Source: an uncultured Bacteroidales bacterium | Lineage (GTDB): Bacteria > Bacteroidota > Bacteroidia > Bacteroidales > UBA11471 | Direction: 5' to 3' | NCBI GenBank assembly: GCA_944325415.1 | Contig: CALUZW010000014.1 | Location: 1 to 59,117, forward strand | DNA: 59,117 bases | Part shown: piece by piece, positions 18,245 to 27,320 of the stretch | Layout of the letters: each line of letters starts with the position of its first letter | Numbering within the stretch: the first letter of the stretch is position 1 | Translations under genes and position numbers: made by a program | The notes under the pieces: generated by a model | What the model was told of the DNA's origin: nothing | The model's input: only the letters and a program-made list of their open reading frames with translations | Databases searched by the model: none

Positions 18245-18430
18245 TAATGCAAAGATATATATTACAAAATCACATAAAGATTATTCTCGGAAAATTTAAG
18301 AAAAAATAACGGCCGGGGTGGGGCATGAGGTTTCTTCTCCGGCGGTTCGTCGGTTTTAGAGGGTGTTGATTCAATCGGGATATTGTTCAGCTTGCCTGTG
18401 GGGTGTTTGGTATTGTGGCAGGAAGACAAG

Positions 18431-18466
18431 AAAAAAAGAGGAGAGCCGACAACAGTCGGCTCTCCT
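18431..18466 (-). terminator. Terminator of the rnf operon
   Basis: A 13-bp perfect stem (GAGGAGAGCCGAC at 18438-18450 and its complement 18454-18466) followed on the minus strand by seven T, 30 bases past rnfA. Confidence 0.85.
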
Positions 18467-18495
18467 CGCTGGAATTAGTATGGAGGATAAGGGTG

Positions 18496-19074
18496 TTATC
18501 CGATTTTGATACCGGCAAATCCCATGAAGGCAAGTGCCAGCAGTCCGGCAACTACCAATGCGATGGGAATACCTTGCATGGCGGCGGGTACTTTTGTCGT
18601 GCTTAACTGCTCGCGGATTCCGGCAAAAAGGACCATGGCCAATGCGTAGCCCAAAGCCGTAGAGATGGCGTATACCACAGCTTCGAGCAGGTTGGCACAG
18701 TCGATGGCCAGAATGGCGATACCTAAAATGGTGCAGTTGGTCGTAATCAGCGGCAGGAACACTCCGAGTGCTTGATACAGGGGAGGAGATACCTTTTTGA
18801 GGATAATCTCGACCATTTGCACGAGAGCGGCGATGACGAGAATGAAGACGATGGTCTGCATGAATCCGATGCCGAAAGCGTCGAGCAGATATTTTTGCAG
18901 CAGGTAGGTACATATCGTGGCAATCGTCATCACGAAAGCTACGGCGGCACCCATACCGGTAGCGGTGCTCACTTTCTTCGATACGCCCAAGAAAGGACAG
19001 ATACCCAAGAATTGCGCCAATACGATGTTGTTGACAAAGATGGCGGTAATGAATATGGAAATATAGGTAATCAT
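18496..19074 (-). CDS. rnfA: Rnf complex subunit RnfA
   Basis: A 192-residue integral membrane protein with six predicted helices. It starts MITYISIFITAIFVNNIVLA and has QFLGICPFLGVSKK, an RnfA/NqrE signature including the membrane cysteine involved in the intramembrane iron-sulfur site of the family. It is the last gene of the rnf operon, 5 bp after rnfE. The complex couples ferredoxin oxidation by NAD+ to Na+ or H+ export. Confidence 0.96.
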   Translation of the reverse strand: MITYISIFITAIFVNNIVLAQFLGICPFLGVSKKVSTATGMGAAVAFVMTIATICTYLLQKYLLDAFGIGFMQTIVFILVIAALVQMVEIILKKVSPPLYQALGVFLPLITTNCTILGIAILAIDCANLLEAVVYAISTALGYALAMVLFAGIREQLSTTKVPAAMQGIPIALVVAGLLALAFMGFAGIKIG

Positions 19075-19079
19075 ATCGC

Positions 19080-19664
19080 TTATTTGGTTTTAAGTTTGTT
19101 GACAATGGCGATGAGGTATCCCAGTGCGATGAATGCGCCGGGAGCCAATACGAAGATGAGTGAGCCATATTGCTCGGGGTAGATGCCGATGTTGAAGATT
19201 TTACCCGTGCCGAGAAGTTCGCGCACGCTTCCCAATATCGTAAGGGCGATGGTGAAGCCGATGCCAATTCCCACGCCATCGAGCATCGAGTCGAAAGCAT
19301 TGTTCTTTGCAGCGAAAGCTTCGGCGCGACCCAATACGATGCAGTTTACCACGATAAGGGGAATGAAGAGTCCGAGGCTTTCGTAGAGGTCGGGCACATA
19401 AGCCTCCATGCACATTTGCAGTATGGTCACAAACGTGGCGATGACGACGATGTAACACGGAATGCGCACTTTGTCGGGTACAATGTCCTTGATTAAGGAT
19501 ATGACAATGTTGGAGCATATAAGCACGAACATGGTGGCCAAGCCCATGCTCATTCCATTCATGGCCGACGAAGTCGTGGCCAGCGTAGGGCACATACCCA
19601 GCAATAGTACGAATGTCGGGTTCTCTGTGATGATTCCGTTAAGAATGATTTTAAACTTATTCAT
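19080..19664 (-). CDS. rnfE: Rnf complex subunit RnfE
   Basis: A 195-residue, six-helix inner-membrane subunit paralogous to RnfA. The start MNKFKIILNGIITENPTFVL (ATG 19664) overlaps the end of rnfG by 8 bp, which is why I prefer it to the upstream in-frame ATG at 19730. LLGMCPTLATTSSAMNGMSM contains the conserved membrane Cys. The position between rnfG and rnfA fits the common B-C-D-G-E-A order. Confidence 0.95.
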   Translation of the reverse strand: MNKFKIILNGIITENPTFVLLLGMCPTLATTSSAMNGMSMGLATMFVLICSNIVISLIKDIVPDKVRIPCYIVVIATFVTILQMCMEAYVPDLYESLGLFIPLIVVNCIVLGRAEAFAAKNNAFDSMLDGVGIGIGFTIALTILGSVRELLGTGKIFNIGIYPEQYGSLIFVLAPGAFIALGYLIAIVNKLKTK

Positions 19665-20280
19665 GACTGGCCTCCTTTCCTGTTTGAGTCGTTGCGCTAG
19701 TAGTGGCGTCGTTGTTGGTATATGCGGCATAGGCGTTGGCTATGGCATCGAGGAATGCGCGAGAACTGATGGTGGCCGCCGTGATGGCATCGACCGACCC
19801 TCCGTCTTTTTTCACGGTGAGGTTGTCCGTGGCCGGGTTTTTACCCAATACGCTTTGGTCCCCTTTGTCGGTTCTGAACCATTCTTCCATTTTCGAGCCG
19901 AGCCCGGGAGTTTCGGCGTGGCTCAATACCCGGTAGTTGCGTATTGTACCGTCGGCATTGAATCCTACCATGACCGATATTTCCCCGCCAAAGCCAATGG
20001 AAGTTTTGCTTTGCACGGCTGCACCGGCTTTCTTACCCTCCTTTTCTGCCGGGAAAACCGTCAGATCGAGACCATTTATCGTTACGGTATATGCCTCTTC
20101 GATGGGAGAGTTGTCAAAGTCGGGGGCAACCTCTTTTACCGCATTTTCCTGTTTCAGTTTCTTCGACAGTGCGATAGGCTCTTTGGTGATGTTGTAGACA
20201 TATCCCAGTAATGCGCCCGTAATGACGGTGATGACCGTCAGCACTACGAGCATGTTTCCGAAAGATGATTGCTTTGCCAT
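19657..20280 (-). CDS. rnfG: Rnf complex flavoprotein subunit RnfG
   Basis: A 207-residue protein with one N-terminal membrane helix (about residues 10-30) and an FMN-binding domain facing outwards. The SGAT-like motif DAITAATISSRAF (Thr near residue 170) is the site where FMN is covalently attached to Thr in RnfG/NqrC. The TAATG overlap with the rnfD stop (1 bp) shows tight coupling. The C-terminus is a short Thr/Gln-rich tail. Confidence 0.94.
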   Translation of the reverse strand: MAKQSSFGNMLVVLTVITVITGALLGYVYNITKEPIALSKKLKQENAVKEVAPDFDNSPIEEAYTVTINGLDLTVFPAEKEGKKAGAAVQSKTSIGFGGEISVMVGFNADGTIRNYRVLSHAETPGLGSKMEEWFRTDKGDQSVLGKNPATDNLTVKKDGGSVDAITAATISSRAFLDAIANAYAAYTNNDATTSATTQTGKEASHE

Positions 20281-21236
20281 TATTTCTTAACCTCCCCGAA
20301 TCGTTTAGGTTTCACATATTTGTTGATGAGCGGCGTTACGGCGTTCATAATCAGTATGGCAAACGACATACCCTCGGGATAGGCACCCCAACGGCGAATG
20401 ATGATGGTGAGCAGTCCGATGCAGATGCCATAGATAATCATACCCTTGTGCGTCATGGGCGAGGTTACATAGTCGGTGGCCATGAAGATGGCGCCGAGCA
20501 ACATACCACCCAGGAGCAGCTGTTGCAGGGCATCGGTTGCATCAAATCCGTTGGTAAGCCACGAGAAGATGAAGGCCGTTGCCAGTATCGACACCGGTAT
20601 GTGCCAGGTGATGATTTTCTTGATGAGCATGTAGGCCAAGCCTATCAGCAGGGCGATGGCTCCGATTTCACCGAGGCTGCCGCCTACATTACCCAGCAGC
20701 ATGTCGGTCGTTGTGGCTTCGATGGGCAGACCCTGTTTGAGCAGACCCAGCGGGGTGGCTGCGGTCTCGGCATCGAGATAGTGGGTGGTCAGCGCGTCGG
20801 GTTTGGGCCAAGTAGTCATCTGCACGGGGAATGAGATGAGCAGGAATACACGACCCACGAGAGCGGGGTTGAAGATGTTGTTTCCGATTCCGCCGAACGA
20901 CATTTTGCCGATGCCGATGGCTACGAGAGCGCCGATGAGTATAATCCATATCGGGAGATTCGACGGTACGTTGAAGGCCAGCAGTACACCGGTGAGTATG
21001 GCCGAACCGTCCGAAACGGTGGGTTTTACTTTCAGCAGGAATTTCTGAATAAGGTACTCAAAAAGTACGCACGCCACAACCGACGTGAGGGTCACTACCA
21101 AGGCTCCTACGCCAAAGAAATATAGCGACACCAGAAAGGCCGGTATCAAGGCTATCAGCACGTTGTACATGCAGTTGGGAATGGAGTTCCCGCTGTGTAC
21201 GTGTGGTGAAGGTGATACGATAAAAGTCTGATTCAT
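20280..21236 (-). CDS. rnfD: Rnf complex subunit RnfD
   Basis: A 318-residue, multi-helix membrane subunit. The start is ATG 21236 (MNQTFIVSPSPHVHSGNSI), the normal RnfD N-terminus; the longer frame upstream is antisense-like text inside rnfC. Motifs include VSDGSAILTGVLLAFNVPSN, GGIGNNIFNPALVGRVFLL and TDYVTSPMTHKGMIIYG; in the family a Thr in a SxxT-like motif, here near TAATPLGLLK, carries covalent FMN. Confidence 0.95.
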   Translation of the reverse strand: MNQTFIVSPSPHVHSGNSIPNCMYNVLIALIPAFLVSLYFFGVGALVVTLTSVVACVLFEYLIQKFLLKVKPTVSDGSAILTGVLLAFNVPSNLPIWIILIGALVAIGIGKMSFGGIGNNIFNPALVGRVFLLISFPVQMTTWPKPDALTTHYLDAETAATPLGLLKQGLPIEATTTDMLLGNVGGSLGEIGAIALLIGLAYMLIKKIITWHIPVSILATAFIFSWLTNGFDATDALQQLLLGGMLLGAIFMATDYVTSPMTHKGMIIYGICIGLLTIIIRRWGAYPEGMSFAILIMNAVTPLINKYVKPKRFGEVKK

Positions 21237-21258
21237 AATAGATGGTTTTCTTGAATAA

Positions 21259-22593
21259 TTATTTGGCGTTGCGGCTGCGAATGATGGCGCCGACTTTGGC
21301 TTTTCCCTGGCGTATGAAGTCGAGCAGCGGGCGGTGGGCCGGGCAGGTGAAGCTGCATGAGCCACATTCGATGCAGTCCATGACGTGCTCTTCTTCGGCA
21401 CATTCCCAGTTCTGGTAGGTAGCTGCCTTGGCCAGTACGTTGGGGGCCAGGCCCATGGGGCAGGCCGATACGCATTTGGCGCAACGGATACAGGGCTGCA
21501 TCTCTTCGCGGCGTGATTCGAGGTCGCGGATAAGGAGTACACCCGAGCAGCCTTTTGTGGTGGCCATATCGGTCGACACGACGGCTTTTCCCATCATGGG
21601 GCCGCCCGAGATAACCTTCTCCGTGTCGAGAGGCAGACCGCCGCACATGTCGATGAGTTGGCTGATGGGGGTACCGATGCGAACGCGCAGGTTCGACGGT
21701 TTGGCCAGCGATTTGCCGGTAACCGTTACGATGCGTTCTACGAGAGGTTTGTTTTTCTGTACGGCTTCGTACACGGCAAAGGCCGTACCTACGTTCTGTA
21801 CCACGGCACCGGTGGCGATGGGTAGACCGCCGCTGGGCACCTGACGACGGATAACGGCGTCGATGAGTTGTTTTTCACCGCCTTGCGGGTATTTCACTTT
21901 CAGCGGGCAGATTTCGATGGCCGGATAGTCGGCGGCCAGTTCTTTCATGTGCTTGATGGCATCGGGTTTGTTGTTTTCGATACCGATAACGGCCCGATCT
22001 ACGTTGATGGCTTTGCGCAGTATTTCGACGCCGACGAGTATCTCTTCGCCTTTTTCCATCATGAGCTGGTGGTCGGAGGTGAGATACGGTTCACATTCTA
22101 CGGCGTTGATGATGAGAATGGTGGCGGTCATTCCCGGGGGCGGCAGGAGTTTTACATGCGTGGGGAACGTAGCGCCGCCAAGGCCCACGATGCCGCACTC
22201 TTTGGTGCGGTCGATGATGGCTTTGGCATCGAGTTTGCACTCTTTTACAAAGGTTTCGCTGCGGTCGATGCTCTCTTCCCATTCGTCGCCTTCGACATCG
22301 ATGATGATGGCCGGCCGTTGGTATCCGGCAGCATCGACGGCAGTATCGATTTTGGCAACGGTTCCCGAAACGGGTGAATGAATGTTGGCCGAAACAAATC
22401 CGCCGGCTTGTGCCAGTAGCGTACCTACTTTTACCTTGTCGCCTTTGGCAACGACAGCCTGTGCGGGAGCTCCGATGTGTTGCGAGAGCATCACGACAGC
22501 CTGTTTGGGCAGTTCGGCATTTATGATGGCTTGTCCGGCAGATAGTTTGTTCTCGGGGGGGTGTACCCCGCCTATCCGAAATGTTTTTAACAT
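21259..22593 (-). CDS. rnfC: Rnf complex NADH-binding subunit RnfC
   Basis: A 444-residue peripheral subunit. After GGVHPPENK at the N-terminus come a biotinyl/lipoyl-like fold, the NADH/FMN-binding Rossmann part (GIVGLGGATFPTHVKL, INAVECEPYLTSDHQLM) and two [4Fe-4S] motifs near the C-terminus, CIRCAKCVSACPMGL and CIECGSCSFTCPAHR. It exchanges electrons with NAD+ in the complex. It is 22 bp upstream of rnfD in the operon. Confidence 0.96.
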   Translation of the reverse strand: MLKTFRIGGVHPPENKLSAGQAIINAELPKQAVVMLSQHIGAPAQAVVAKGDKVKVGTLLAQAGGFVSANIHSPVSGTVAKIDTAVDAAGYQRPAIIIDVEGDEWEESIDRSETFVKECKLDAKAIIDRTKECGIVGLGGATFPTHVKLLPPPGMTATILIINAVECEPYLTSDHQLMMEKGEEILVGVEILRKAINVDRAVIGIENNKPDAIKHMKELAADYPAIEICPLKVKYPQGGEKQLIDAVIRRQVPSGGLPIATGAVVQNVGTAFAVYEAVQKNKPLVERIVTVTGKSLAKPSNLRVRIGTPISQLIDMCGGLPLDTEKVISGGPMMGKAVVSTDMATTKGCSGVLLIRDLESRREEMQPCIRCAKCVSACPMGLAPNVLAKAATYQNWECAEEEHVMDCIECGSCSFTCPAHRPLLDFIRQGKAKVGAIIRSRNAK

Positions 22594-22638
22594 ATCTGTA
22601 TGTTTTATGCTGTTAATGGACTTGGTGTAGGTGTGTGT

Positions 22639-23547
22639 TTATGCGTTCTCAGCGGGCGTCTGGGGCGCTTCGGCTTGCGGCATGATGGGCTTTACTTCGG
22701 CGGCATCTACTTTCGGCTCGGCCGGTTTGCGGGGCGGGAAGTTCACGGCGTGTATGGCTCCGGTGGGGCATACGGCTTCGCACTTGCGGCACAAGCGGCA
22801 TTTCTGATAGTCGATGTAGGCAACGTTGTTGGCCACGGTAATGGCGTCGAAAGGACATTCTTTGGCGCACTTGCCACAGCCGATGCAGGCAGCCGAGCAG
22901 GCCTTGCGGGCGACGGCACCCTTGTCTTTGTTGACGCAGCTTACATACATGCGGCGCGATTTCGGCCCTTTGTTGCGCAGCTCGATGATGCCTTTGGGAC
23001 AGGCTTTCACACAGGCACCGCAAGCGGTACACAATGCTTCGTCGACTTCGGGCAGACGTGTCTCGGGATTGATGCGTATGGCTCCGAAAGCGCAGGCGTT
23101 TTCACAATCGCCATTGCCCAAGCAGCCATAGGAGCAGCCCGTTTCACCGCTGTACAGCGAAGCTTCGATGGCGCAGGTTTTGGCGCCGTCGTAGTGGCTG
23201 GTCTTTTTGCGGTTGGCACAAGTGCCGTTGCAGCGTACGACAGCAACTTTGGGAGTTACCTCTCCGGCCTCTTTCCCCAATATGGCGGCGATTTTGGCCA
23301 TGACGGGAGCTCCACCTACGGGGCACAGCATACCGTCGAGAGAGTCGGCTTTCACACACGCGGCGGCGAAACCTCCACAGCCGGGGTATCCGCAGCCTCC
23401 GCAGTTGGCTCCGGGTAGTACAGCTTCGACTTGTCCGTTGCGCGGGTCTTCATAGACTTTGAATTTTTGGGCGACAAAGTACAAGATGATTGCACTTATG
23501 GCTCCAATACCCCCCAGTGAGAGGGTCGCAATCCATACTAAACTCAT
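22639..23547 (-). CDS. rnfB: Rnf complex ferredoxin-accepting subunit RnfB
   Basis: A 302-residue iron-sulfur protein anchored by one N-terminal helix (residues 5-27). A Cys cluster GANCGGCGYPGCGGFA followed by a later Cys forms the RnfB-type [4Fe-4S] domain; further ferredoxin-like motifs are CENACAFGAI, CTACGACVKACPKGI, CIGCGKCAKECPFDA and CRLCRKCEAVCPTGA. It passes electrons from reduced ferredoxin to the rest of the complex. The tail is Pro/Ala-rich. Confidence 0.96.
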   Translation of the reverse strand: MSLVWIATLSLGGIGAISAIILYFVAQKFKVYEDPRNGQVEAVLPGANCGGCGYPGCGGFAAACVKADSLDGMLCPVGGAPVMAKIAAILGKEAGEVTPKVAVVRCNGTCANRKKTSHYDGAKTCAIEASLYSGETGCSYGCLGNGDCENACAFGAIRINPETRLPEVDEALCTACGACVKACPKGIIELRNKGPKSRRMYVSCVNKDKGAVARKACSAACIGCGKCAKECPFDAITVANNVAYIDYQKCRLCRKCEAVCPTGAIHAVNFPPRKPAEPKVDAAEVKPIMPQAEAPQTPAENA

Positions 23548-23569
23548 TTCTTCTTAATTTATAATAGGT

Positions 23570-24010
23570 TTACAGGTTTTCGGGTGCCTTTTGCGGCTCG
23601 ACGGTAAAGACGAGCGACTTTTTTATTTTTTTTCTCATCAAATAGAGGGCCAGGTAGTAGGGTAGCAGGGAGAGTAGGGCGGCAATACCCGACACGCCTT
23701 CGTCGCCGGTGAGGTAGTAGCAGACGGCCAATACGCAGCATACCACCGCAAACGGATACATGAAAGCCAGCCGCAGAGCCTCGTTGCTCATGGCTTCGGT
23801 ACCGACTACCCATACGGGCTGACCCACATACAGTCCGGGTAAATGGCATATCGTTTCAATGATTTTCTCACTGCGGTCTGCTGTCGTGCAAGCCGATTTT
23901 ACATGGCAACCGGCGCAAGCCGAATGTTGTATGATTCGAACATGAACCGTAGCACCATCAATCTGCGTGATAGTGCCTTTGTGTTTTACATGCGTATCTT
24001 TTTTGCCCAT
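23570..24010 (-). CDS. RseC/MucC-like membrane protein
   Basis: A 146-residue protein (start ATG 24010, MGKKDTHVKHKGTITQIDGA). The soluble N-terminal part has HSACAGCHVKSACTTAD, the CxxCxxxxxC motif of the SoxR-reducing RseC family; two hydrophobic helices follow (about 80-125) and a basic C-terminal tail. It is first in the rnf operon, 22 bp before rnfB, as in many Bacteroidota. RseC proteins are linked with Rnf-type complexes that reduce SoxR or tune envelope stress in Proteobacteria; here a role in assembling or regulating Rnf is inferred. Confidence 0.85.
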   Translation of the reverse strand: MGKKDTHVKHKGTITQIDGATVHVRIIQHSACAGCHVKSACTTADRSEKIIETICHLPGLYVGQPVWVVGTEAMSNEALRLAFMYPFAVVCCVLAVCYYLTGDEGVSGIAALLSLLPYYLALYLMRKKIKKSLVFTVEPQKAPENL

Positions 24011-24043
24011 TTTGCTATCTCGACATGGCAATATTTGATGGGA

Positions 24044-24051
24044 CAAAAGTA
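24044..24051 (-). promoter_or_regulatory. -7 box of the rseC-rnf operon
   Basis: TACTTTTG on the minus strand fits TAnnTTTG and lies 33 bp before the ATG at 24010. A possible -33 (TTGG) is 19 bp upstream at 24074-24071. Confidence 0.55.
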
Positions 24052-24387
24052 GATATTATTTCTCTTTCGACCAATAAAAAATACAAAAAAGTGGGGCTTG
24101 TTCAAAATATATCGGGCATTAATTCATCTTTTGCTGCAAGACTGCCTGCAATGGCTTGTCTGGTATGGTGCCTACTTATATAATAATACAGTGTCGGTTT
24201 TTCCGAACAGGATAGGAGTAGGAGCATGGTATGAAATGGCAGTCTCGCCCGATGGCTGCCATGGCAATGAAATGGGGCCGGACGGGGCCTGTTCCCTAAT
24301 TTAACCTCCGAAAAAAATATTGCCGCGCCAATAAATAGAAGATTGCCGAAAAATATGTATCTTGCGCCCTGAATTTAATATTTGACT
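24052..24387. other. Intergenic region between rnf and dTDP-sugar operons
   Basis: About 335 bp with divergent promoters at its ends. The right end carries TATCTTGC (24358-24365), a one-mismatch -7 box for rmlB. A 7-bp inverted repeat ATGGCAG/CTGCCAT spans 24236-24262. A 68-codon rightward ORF (24098-24304) has no recognisable content, and I do not call it. Confidence 0.4.
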
Positions 24388-25587
24388 ATGAAAACATATT
24401 TGGTAACCGGCGCCGCCGGTTTTATCGGAGCGAATTTTGTAAAATACATGTTGAAGAAATACGATGATATCAACATCGTTATTCTCGACAAACTGACATA
24501 TGCCGGAAATCTTGGAACCATCAAGGAGGAGTTGAAAGATTCCCGTGTAGAGTTTGTGCGCGGCGATATTGCCAATGCCGAACTTGTTTCGAACATTTTT
24601 GCCCGTCGGGTGGTCGATTATGTGGTGAATTTTGCCGCCGAGTCGCACGTCGACCGCAGTATTACCAATCCGCAGCTTTTCCTGCAAACCAATATCCTTG
24701 GCACACAGAATATGCTCGAATGTGCCAAGAAGGCCTGGACCACCGGTAAAGATGCCCAGGGTTATCCTACCTACCTGCCCGGGAAAAAATTCCTGCAAGT
24801 ATCGACCGATGAGGTCTATGGCTCGTTGTCAAAGGATTTTGATACCCCCCAGCCCCTGCACATCGACGATGAAGATGTGCGCCGTGTCGTGAAGGGCCGC
24901 ACCCGTATCCAGACCTACGGAAAGAAATTCTTTACCGAAGAGACTCCGCTTGATCCCCGTTCGCCCTACTCTTCATCGAAAACCGGAGCCGATCTCATTG
25001 TGAGGGCCTATCATGAAACGTACAAGATGCCGGTCAACATCACCCGTTGTTCCAACAATTACGGGCCGTATCACTTCCCCGAAAAGCTCATACCGCTTAT
25101 TATAAAGAATATTCTCGAAGGACGCAAGCTTCCCGTCTATGGCAAGGGCGACAACGTGCGTGACTGGCTCTATGTCGAAGACCACGCCAAGGCCATCGAC
25201 ATGGTACTTGCCGGAGGCCGTGTGGGCGAAGTTTACAACATCGGCGGTTTCAACGAAGAGACCAACATCAACATCGTGAAACTCACCATCGACACCATTG
25301 CCCGTTTGATGGAGGAAGAGCCTCGTTACCAGGCTGTGCTGAAAACATCGCTCGATACCATCAACTACGACCTGATAACCTATGTGGGCGACCGTCTGGG
25401 CCACGATATGCGATATGCGATAGATCCCTCGAAGACCGCTCGCGAGTTGGGCTGGTATCCCGAGACACCGTTCTCTGTCGGGATTGAAAAGACCATACGC
25501 TGGTATCTCGAACACCAGGAGTGGGTCGATGAGGTCGTCAGCGGCGACTACCAGAAATATTACGAACAGATGTATTCCAACCGATAA
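24388..25587 (+). CDS. rfbB: dTDP-glucose 4,6-dehydratase
   Basis: A 399-residue extended short-chain dehydrogenase converting dTDP-glucose to dTDP-4-keto-6-deoxyglucose. It has the N-terminal NAD+ motif [22 protein letters not shown], an active-site Thr-Asp-Glu (STDEVYG) and [15 protein letters not shown] (catalytic YxxxK), then [15 protein letters not shown]. It is longer than usual (about 350) owing to insertions around residues 110-170, common in Bacteroidota. It precedes rfbA by 11 bp. Start ATG 24388 is preferred to the in-frame TTG at 24382. Confidence 0.95.
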   Translation: MKTYLVTGAAGFIGANFVKYMLKKYDDINIVILDKLTYAGNLGTIKEELKDSRVEFVRGDIANAELVSNIFARRVVDYVVNFAAESHVDRSITNPQLFLQTNILGTQNMLECAKKAWTTGKDAQGYPTYLPGKKFLQVSTDEVYGSLSKDFDTPQPLHIDDEDVRRVVKGRTRIQTYGKKFFTEETPLDPRSPYSSSKTGADLIVRAYHETYKMPVNITRCSNNYGPYHFPEKLIPLIIKNILEGRKLPVYGKGDNVRDWLYVEDHAKAIDMVLAGGRVGEVYNIGGFNEETNINIVKLTIDTIARLMEEEPRYQAVLKTSLDTINYDLITYVGDRLGHDMRYAIDPSKTARELGWYPETPFSVGIEKTIRWYLEHQEWVDEVVSGDYQKYYEQMYSNR

Positions 25588-25598
25588 CCTTGAATACC

Positions 25599-26480
25599 AT
25601 GAAAGGAATAGTTTTGGCCGGAGGGTCGGGTACTCGTCTATACCCGATAACAATGGGAGTCAGCAAGCAGATGCTGCCCATCTACGACAAACCGATGATT
25701 TACTATCCCGTATCGGTCCTTATGCTGGCCGGCATACGCGATATACTCATTATATCTACCCCCTATGATTTGCCGGGATTCCGCCGCCTGCTGGGCGACG
25801 GTTCGCAGTTTGGCGTACATTTCGAATATGCCGAGCAGCCCTCGCCCGACGGTTTGGCACAGGCATTCATTATCGGAAAGCAGTTTATTGGCGACGATAC
25901 CGCCTGTCTGGTATTGGGCGACAATATCTTTTACGGACAGAGCTTCTCGTCGATGCTTTCGGTAGCCGTCAAGAACGCTGAGGAGGGGCTGGCTACCGTT
26001 TTCGGCTACCGGGTGAGCGACCCCGAACGTTACGGCGTTGCCGCTTTTGATGCCGATGGAAATGTTACTTCCATCGAGGAAAAACCGGCTCACCCCAAAA
26101 GTAATTATGCCGTGGTGGGGCTCTATTTCTATCCCAATAAGGTCGTAGATATTGCCAAGAGCATAAAGCCCTCGCCCCGAGGAGAACTTGAAATCACCTC
26201 GGTCAATCAGGCATTCCTAGCCTCGGGCGAGTTGAAGGTGCAACTTATGGGCCGCGGATTTGCGTGGCTCGACACCGGTACCCACGATTCCTTGTTTGAG
26301 GCATCGGCATTTATAGAGACCATCGAGCACCGTCAGGGCTGGAAAGTTGCCTGCCTCGAAGAGATTGCTTTCAATCAGGGCTGGATTACCGCCGAGCAAC
26401 TTTTGGTACAGGCCGAGCCCATGAAGAAAAACCAGTACGGACAATACCTCATTACCTTGGCCCGAGAGGCCGGGAAATAA
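25599..26480 (+). CDS. rfbA: Glucose-1-phosphate thymidylyltransferase
   Basis: A 293-residue nucleotidyltransferase making dTDP-glucose from dTTP and glucose-1-phosphate. The N-terminal [18 protein letters not shown] and [15 protein letters not shown] bind the nucleotide and sugar phosphate; VLGDNIFYG holds the Mg2+ Asp; [19 protein letters not shown] follows. The enzyme feeds the dTDP-sugar cassette. rmlC and rmlD are absent, so the product is not rhamnose from this cluster. Confidence 0.96.
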   Translation: MKGIVLAGGSGTRLYPITMGVSKQMLPIYDKPMIYYPVSVLMLAGIRDILIISTPYDLPGFRRLLGDGSQFGVHFEYAEQPSPDGLAQAFIIGKQFIGDDTACLVLGDNIFYGQSFSSMLSVAVKNAEEGLATVFGYRVSDPERYGVAAFDADGNVTSIEEKPAHPKSNYAVVGLYFYPNKVVDIAKSIKPSPRGELEITSVNQAFLASGELKVQLMGRGFAWLDTGTHDSLFEASAFIETIEHRQGWKVACLEEIAFNQGWITAEQLLVQAEPMKKNQYGQYLITLAREAGK

Positions 26481-26490
26481 TAGCGTTGCG

Positions 26491-26904
26491 ATGGTTATGA
26501 CGACCGGAGTCAGGAAAATTGAGTTGCCCAAAATCGAAGACCGACGGGGTAACCTCTCTTTTATCGAAGGCGGGCGTCATATCCCATTTGACATCAAACG
26601 CGCATATTGGATATACGATGTTCCCGGCGGCCAGTACCGTGGCGGACACGCTTACCGCACGCAGCAGGAGTTTATCGTGGCCCTTTCGGGCAGTTTCGAA
26701 CTACTCGTGCGTGGGGCCGACGGGCAGGAACAACGCTATTTCTTGAATCGTTCCTATTATGGCGTTTACCTTCCGGCTCTTACCTGGCGGCAACTGACCG
26801 ATTTCTCTACCAATTCTTTGGCACTGGTCTTGTCGTCGGGAGCCTTCGACGAAAGCGATTACATATACGACTTCGACGAATACAAACGATTATCCCCTCT
26901 ATGA
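26491..26904 (+). CDS. FdtA-like cupin (dTDP-4-keto-6-deoxyglucose 3,4-ketoisomerase family), first copy
   Basis: A 137-residue single-cupin protein of the WxcM/FdtA family. The core is HIPFDIKRAYWIYDVPGG followed by RGGHAYRTQQEFIVAL and GVYLPALTWRQL. In characterised FdtA the His-Ala-His of this motif contains the catalytic base; here it reads His-Ala-Tyr, so the second His is replaced. It is 10 bp after rfbA, and its stop overlaps the start of a second, canonical copy. It may be a partner, a variant isomerase with a different product, or degenerate. Confidence 0.75.
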   Translation: MVMTTGVRKIELPKIEDRRGNLSFIEGGRHIPFDIKRAYWIYDVPGGQYRGGHAYRTQQEFIVALSGSFELLVRGADGQEQRYFLNRSYYGVYLPALTWRQLTDFSTNSLALVLSSGAFDESDYIYDFDEYKRLSPL

Positions 26905-27320
26905 CCTGCCCTTCGGTACACGACTGTGAGCTTATGACCCTGCCCCGTATCTATGATCCGGGTGGGAATATCACGCCTTTACATGGTGGGGGCGAACTTC
27001 CCTTTGAGATAAAACGCATATTTTATCTCTACGACATACCGGGTGGCGAGTCGCGCGGTGCCCATGCCCACAAGGCCTGCCACCAACTTATTGTTGCGGC
27101 GGCCGGAGCGTTCGAGGTCTTTCTCGATGATGGTCGCGAGCAGCGGGTCGTGACACTGAACCGCCCCTATTACGGCCTGCATGTACCGCCCGGTATATGG
27201 GCGGCACAGCGGGAATTCTCGTCCAGCTCCATCTGTCTGGTGCTGGCTTCGGACCTTTACGACGAAGACGATTACATTCGCGATTACGACGCATTTATTC
27301 AATACACCCGCCGTTCATGA
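26901..27320 (+). CDS. fdtA: FdtA-like cupin 3,4-ketoisomerase, second copy
   Basis: A 139-residue paralogue of the gene before it, starting at ATG 26901 inside the ATGA overlap. The matching core is LPFEIKRIFYLYDIPGG, then SRGAHAHKACHQLIVAA with the canonical His-Ala-His, and YYGLHVPPGIWAAQ. The enzyme would convert dTDP-4-keto-6-deoxyglucose to a 3-keto-6-deoxyhexose; FdtA gives the galacto epimer and QdtA the gluco epimer, and I cannot tell which from sequence alone. The stop overlaps the aminotransferase start by 4 bp. Confidence 0.8.
   Translation: MTCPSVHDCELMTLPRIYDPGGNITPLHGGGELPFEIKRIFYLYDIPGGESRGAHAHKACHQLIVAAAGAFEVFLDDGREQRVVTLNRPYYGLHVPPGIWAAQREFSSSSICLVLASDLYDEDDYIRDYDAFIQYTRRS

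Noticed and set aside
24098..24304. A 68-codon plus-strand ORF between rnf and rfbB
   Set aside because: No recognised motif, poor codon use and no partner gene; treated as intergenic.
24388..26480. dTDP-L-rhamnose biosynthesis
   Set aside because: rfbB and rfbA alone would fit, but rmlC and rmlD are missing and the next genes are ketoisomerases and an aminotransferase.
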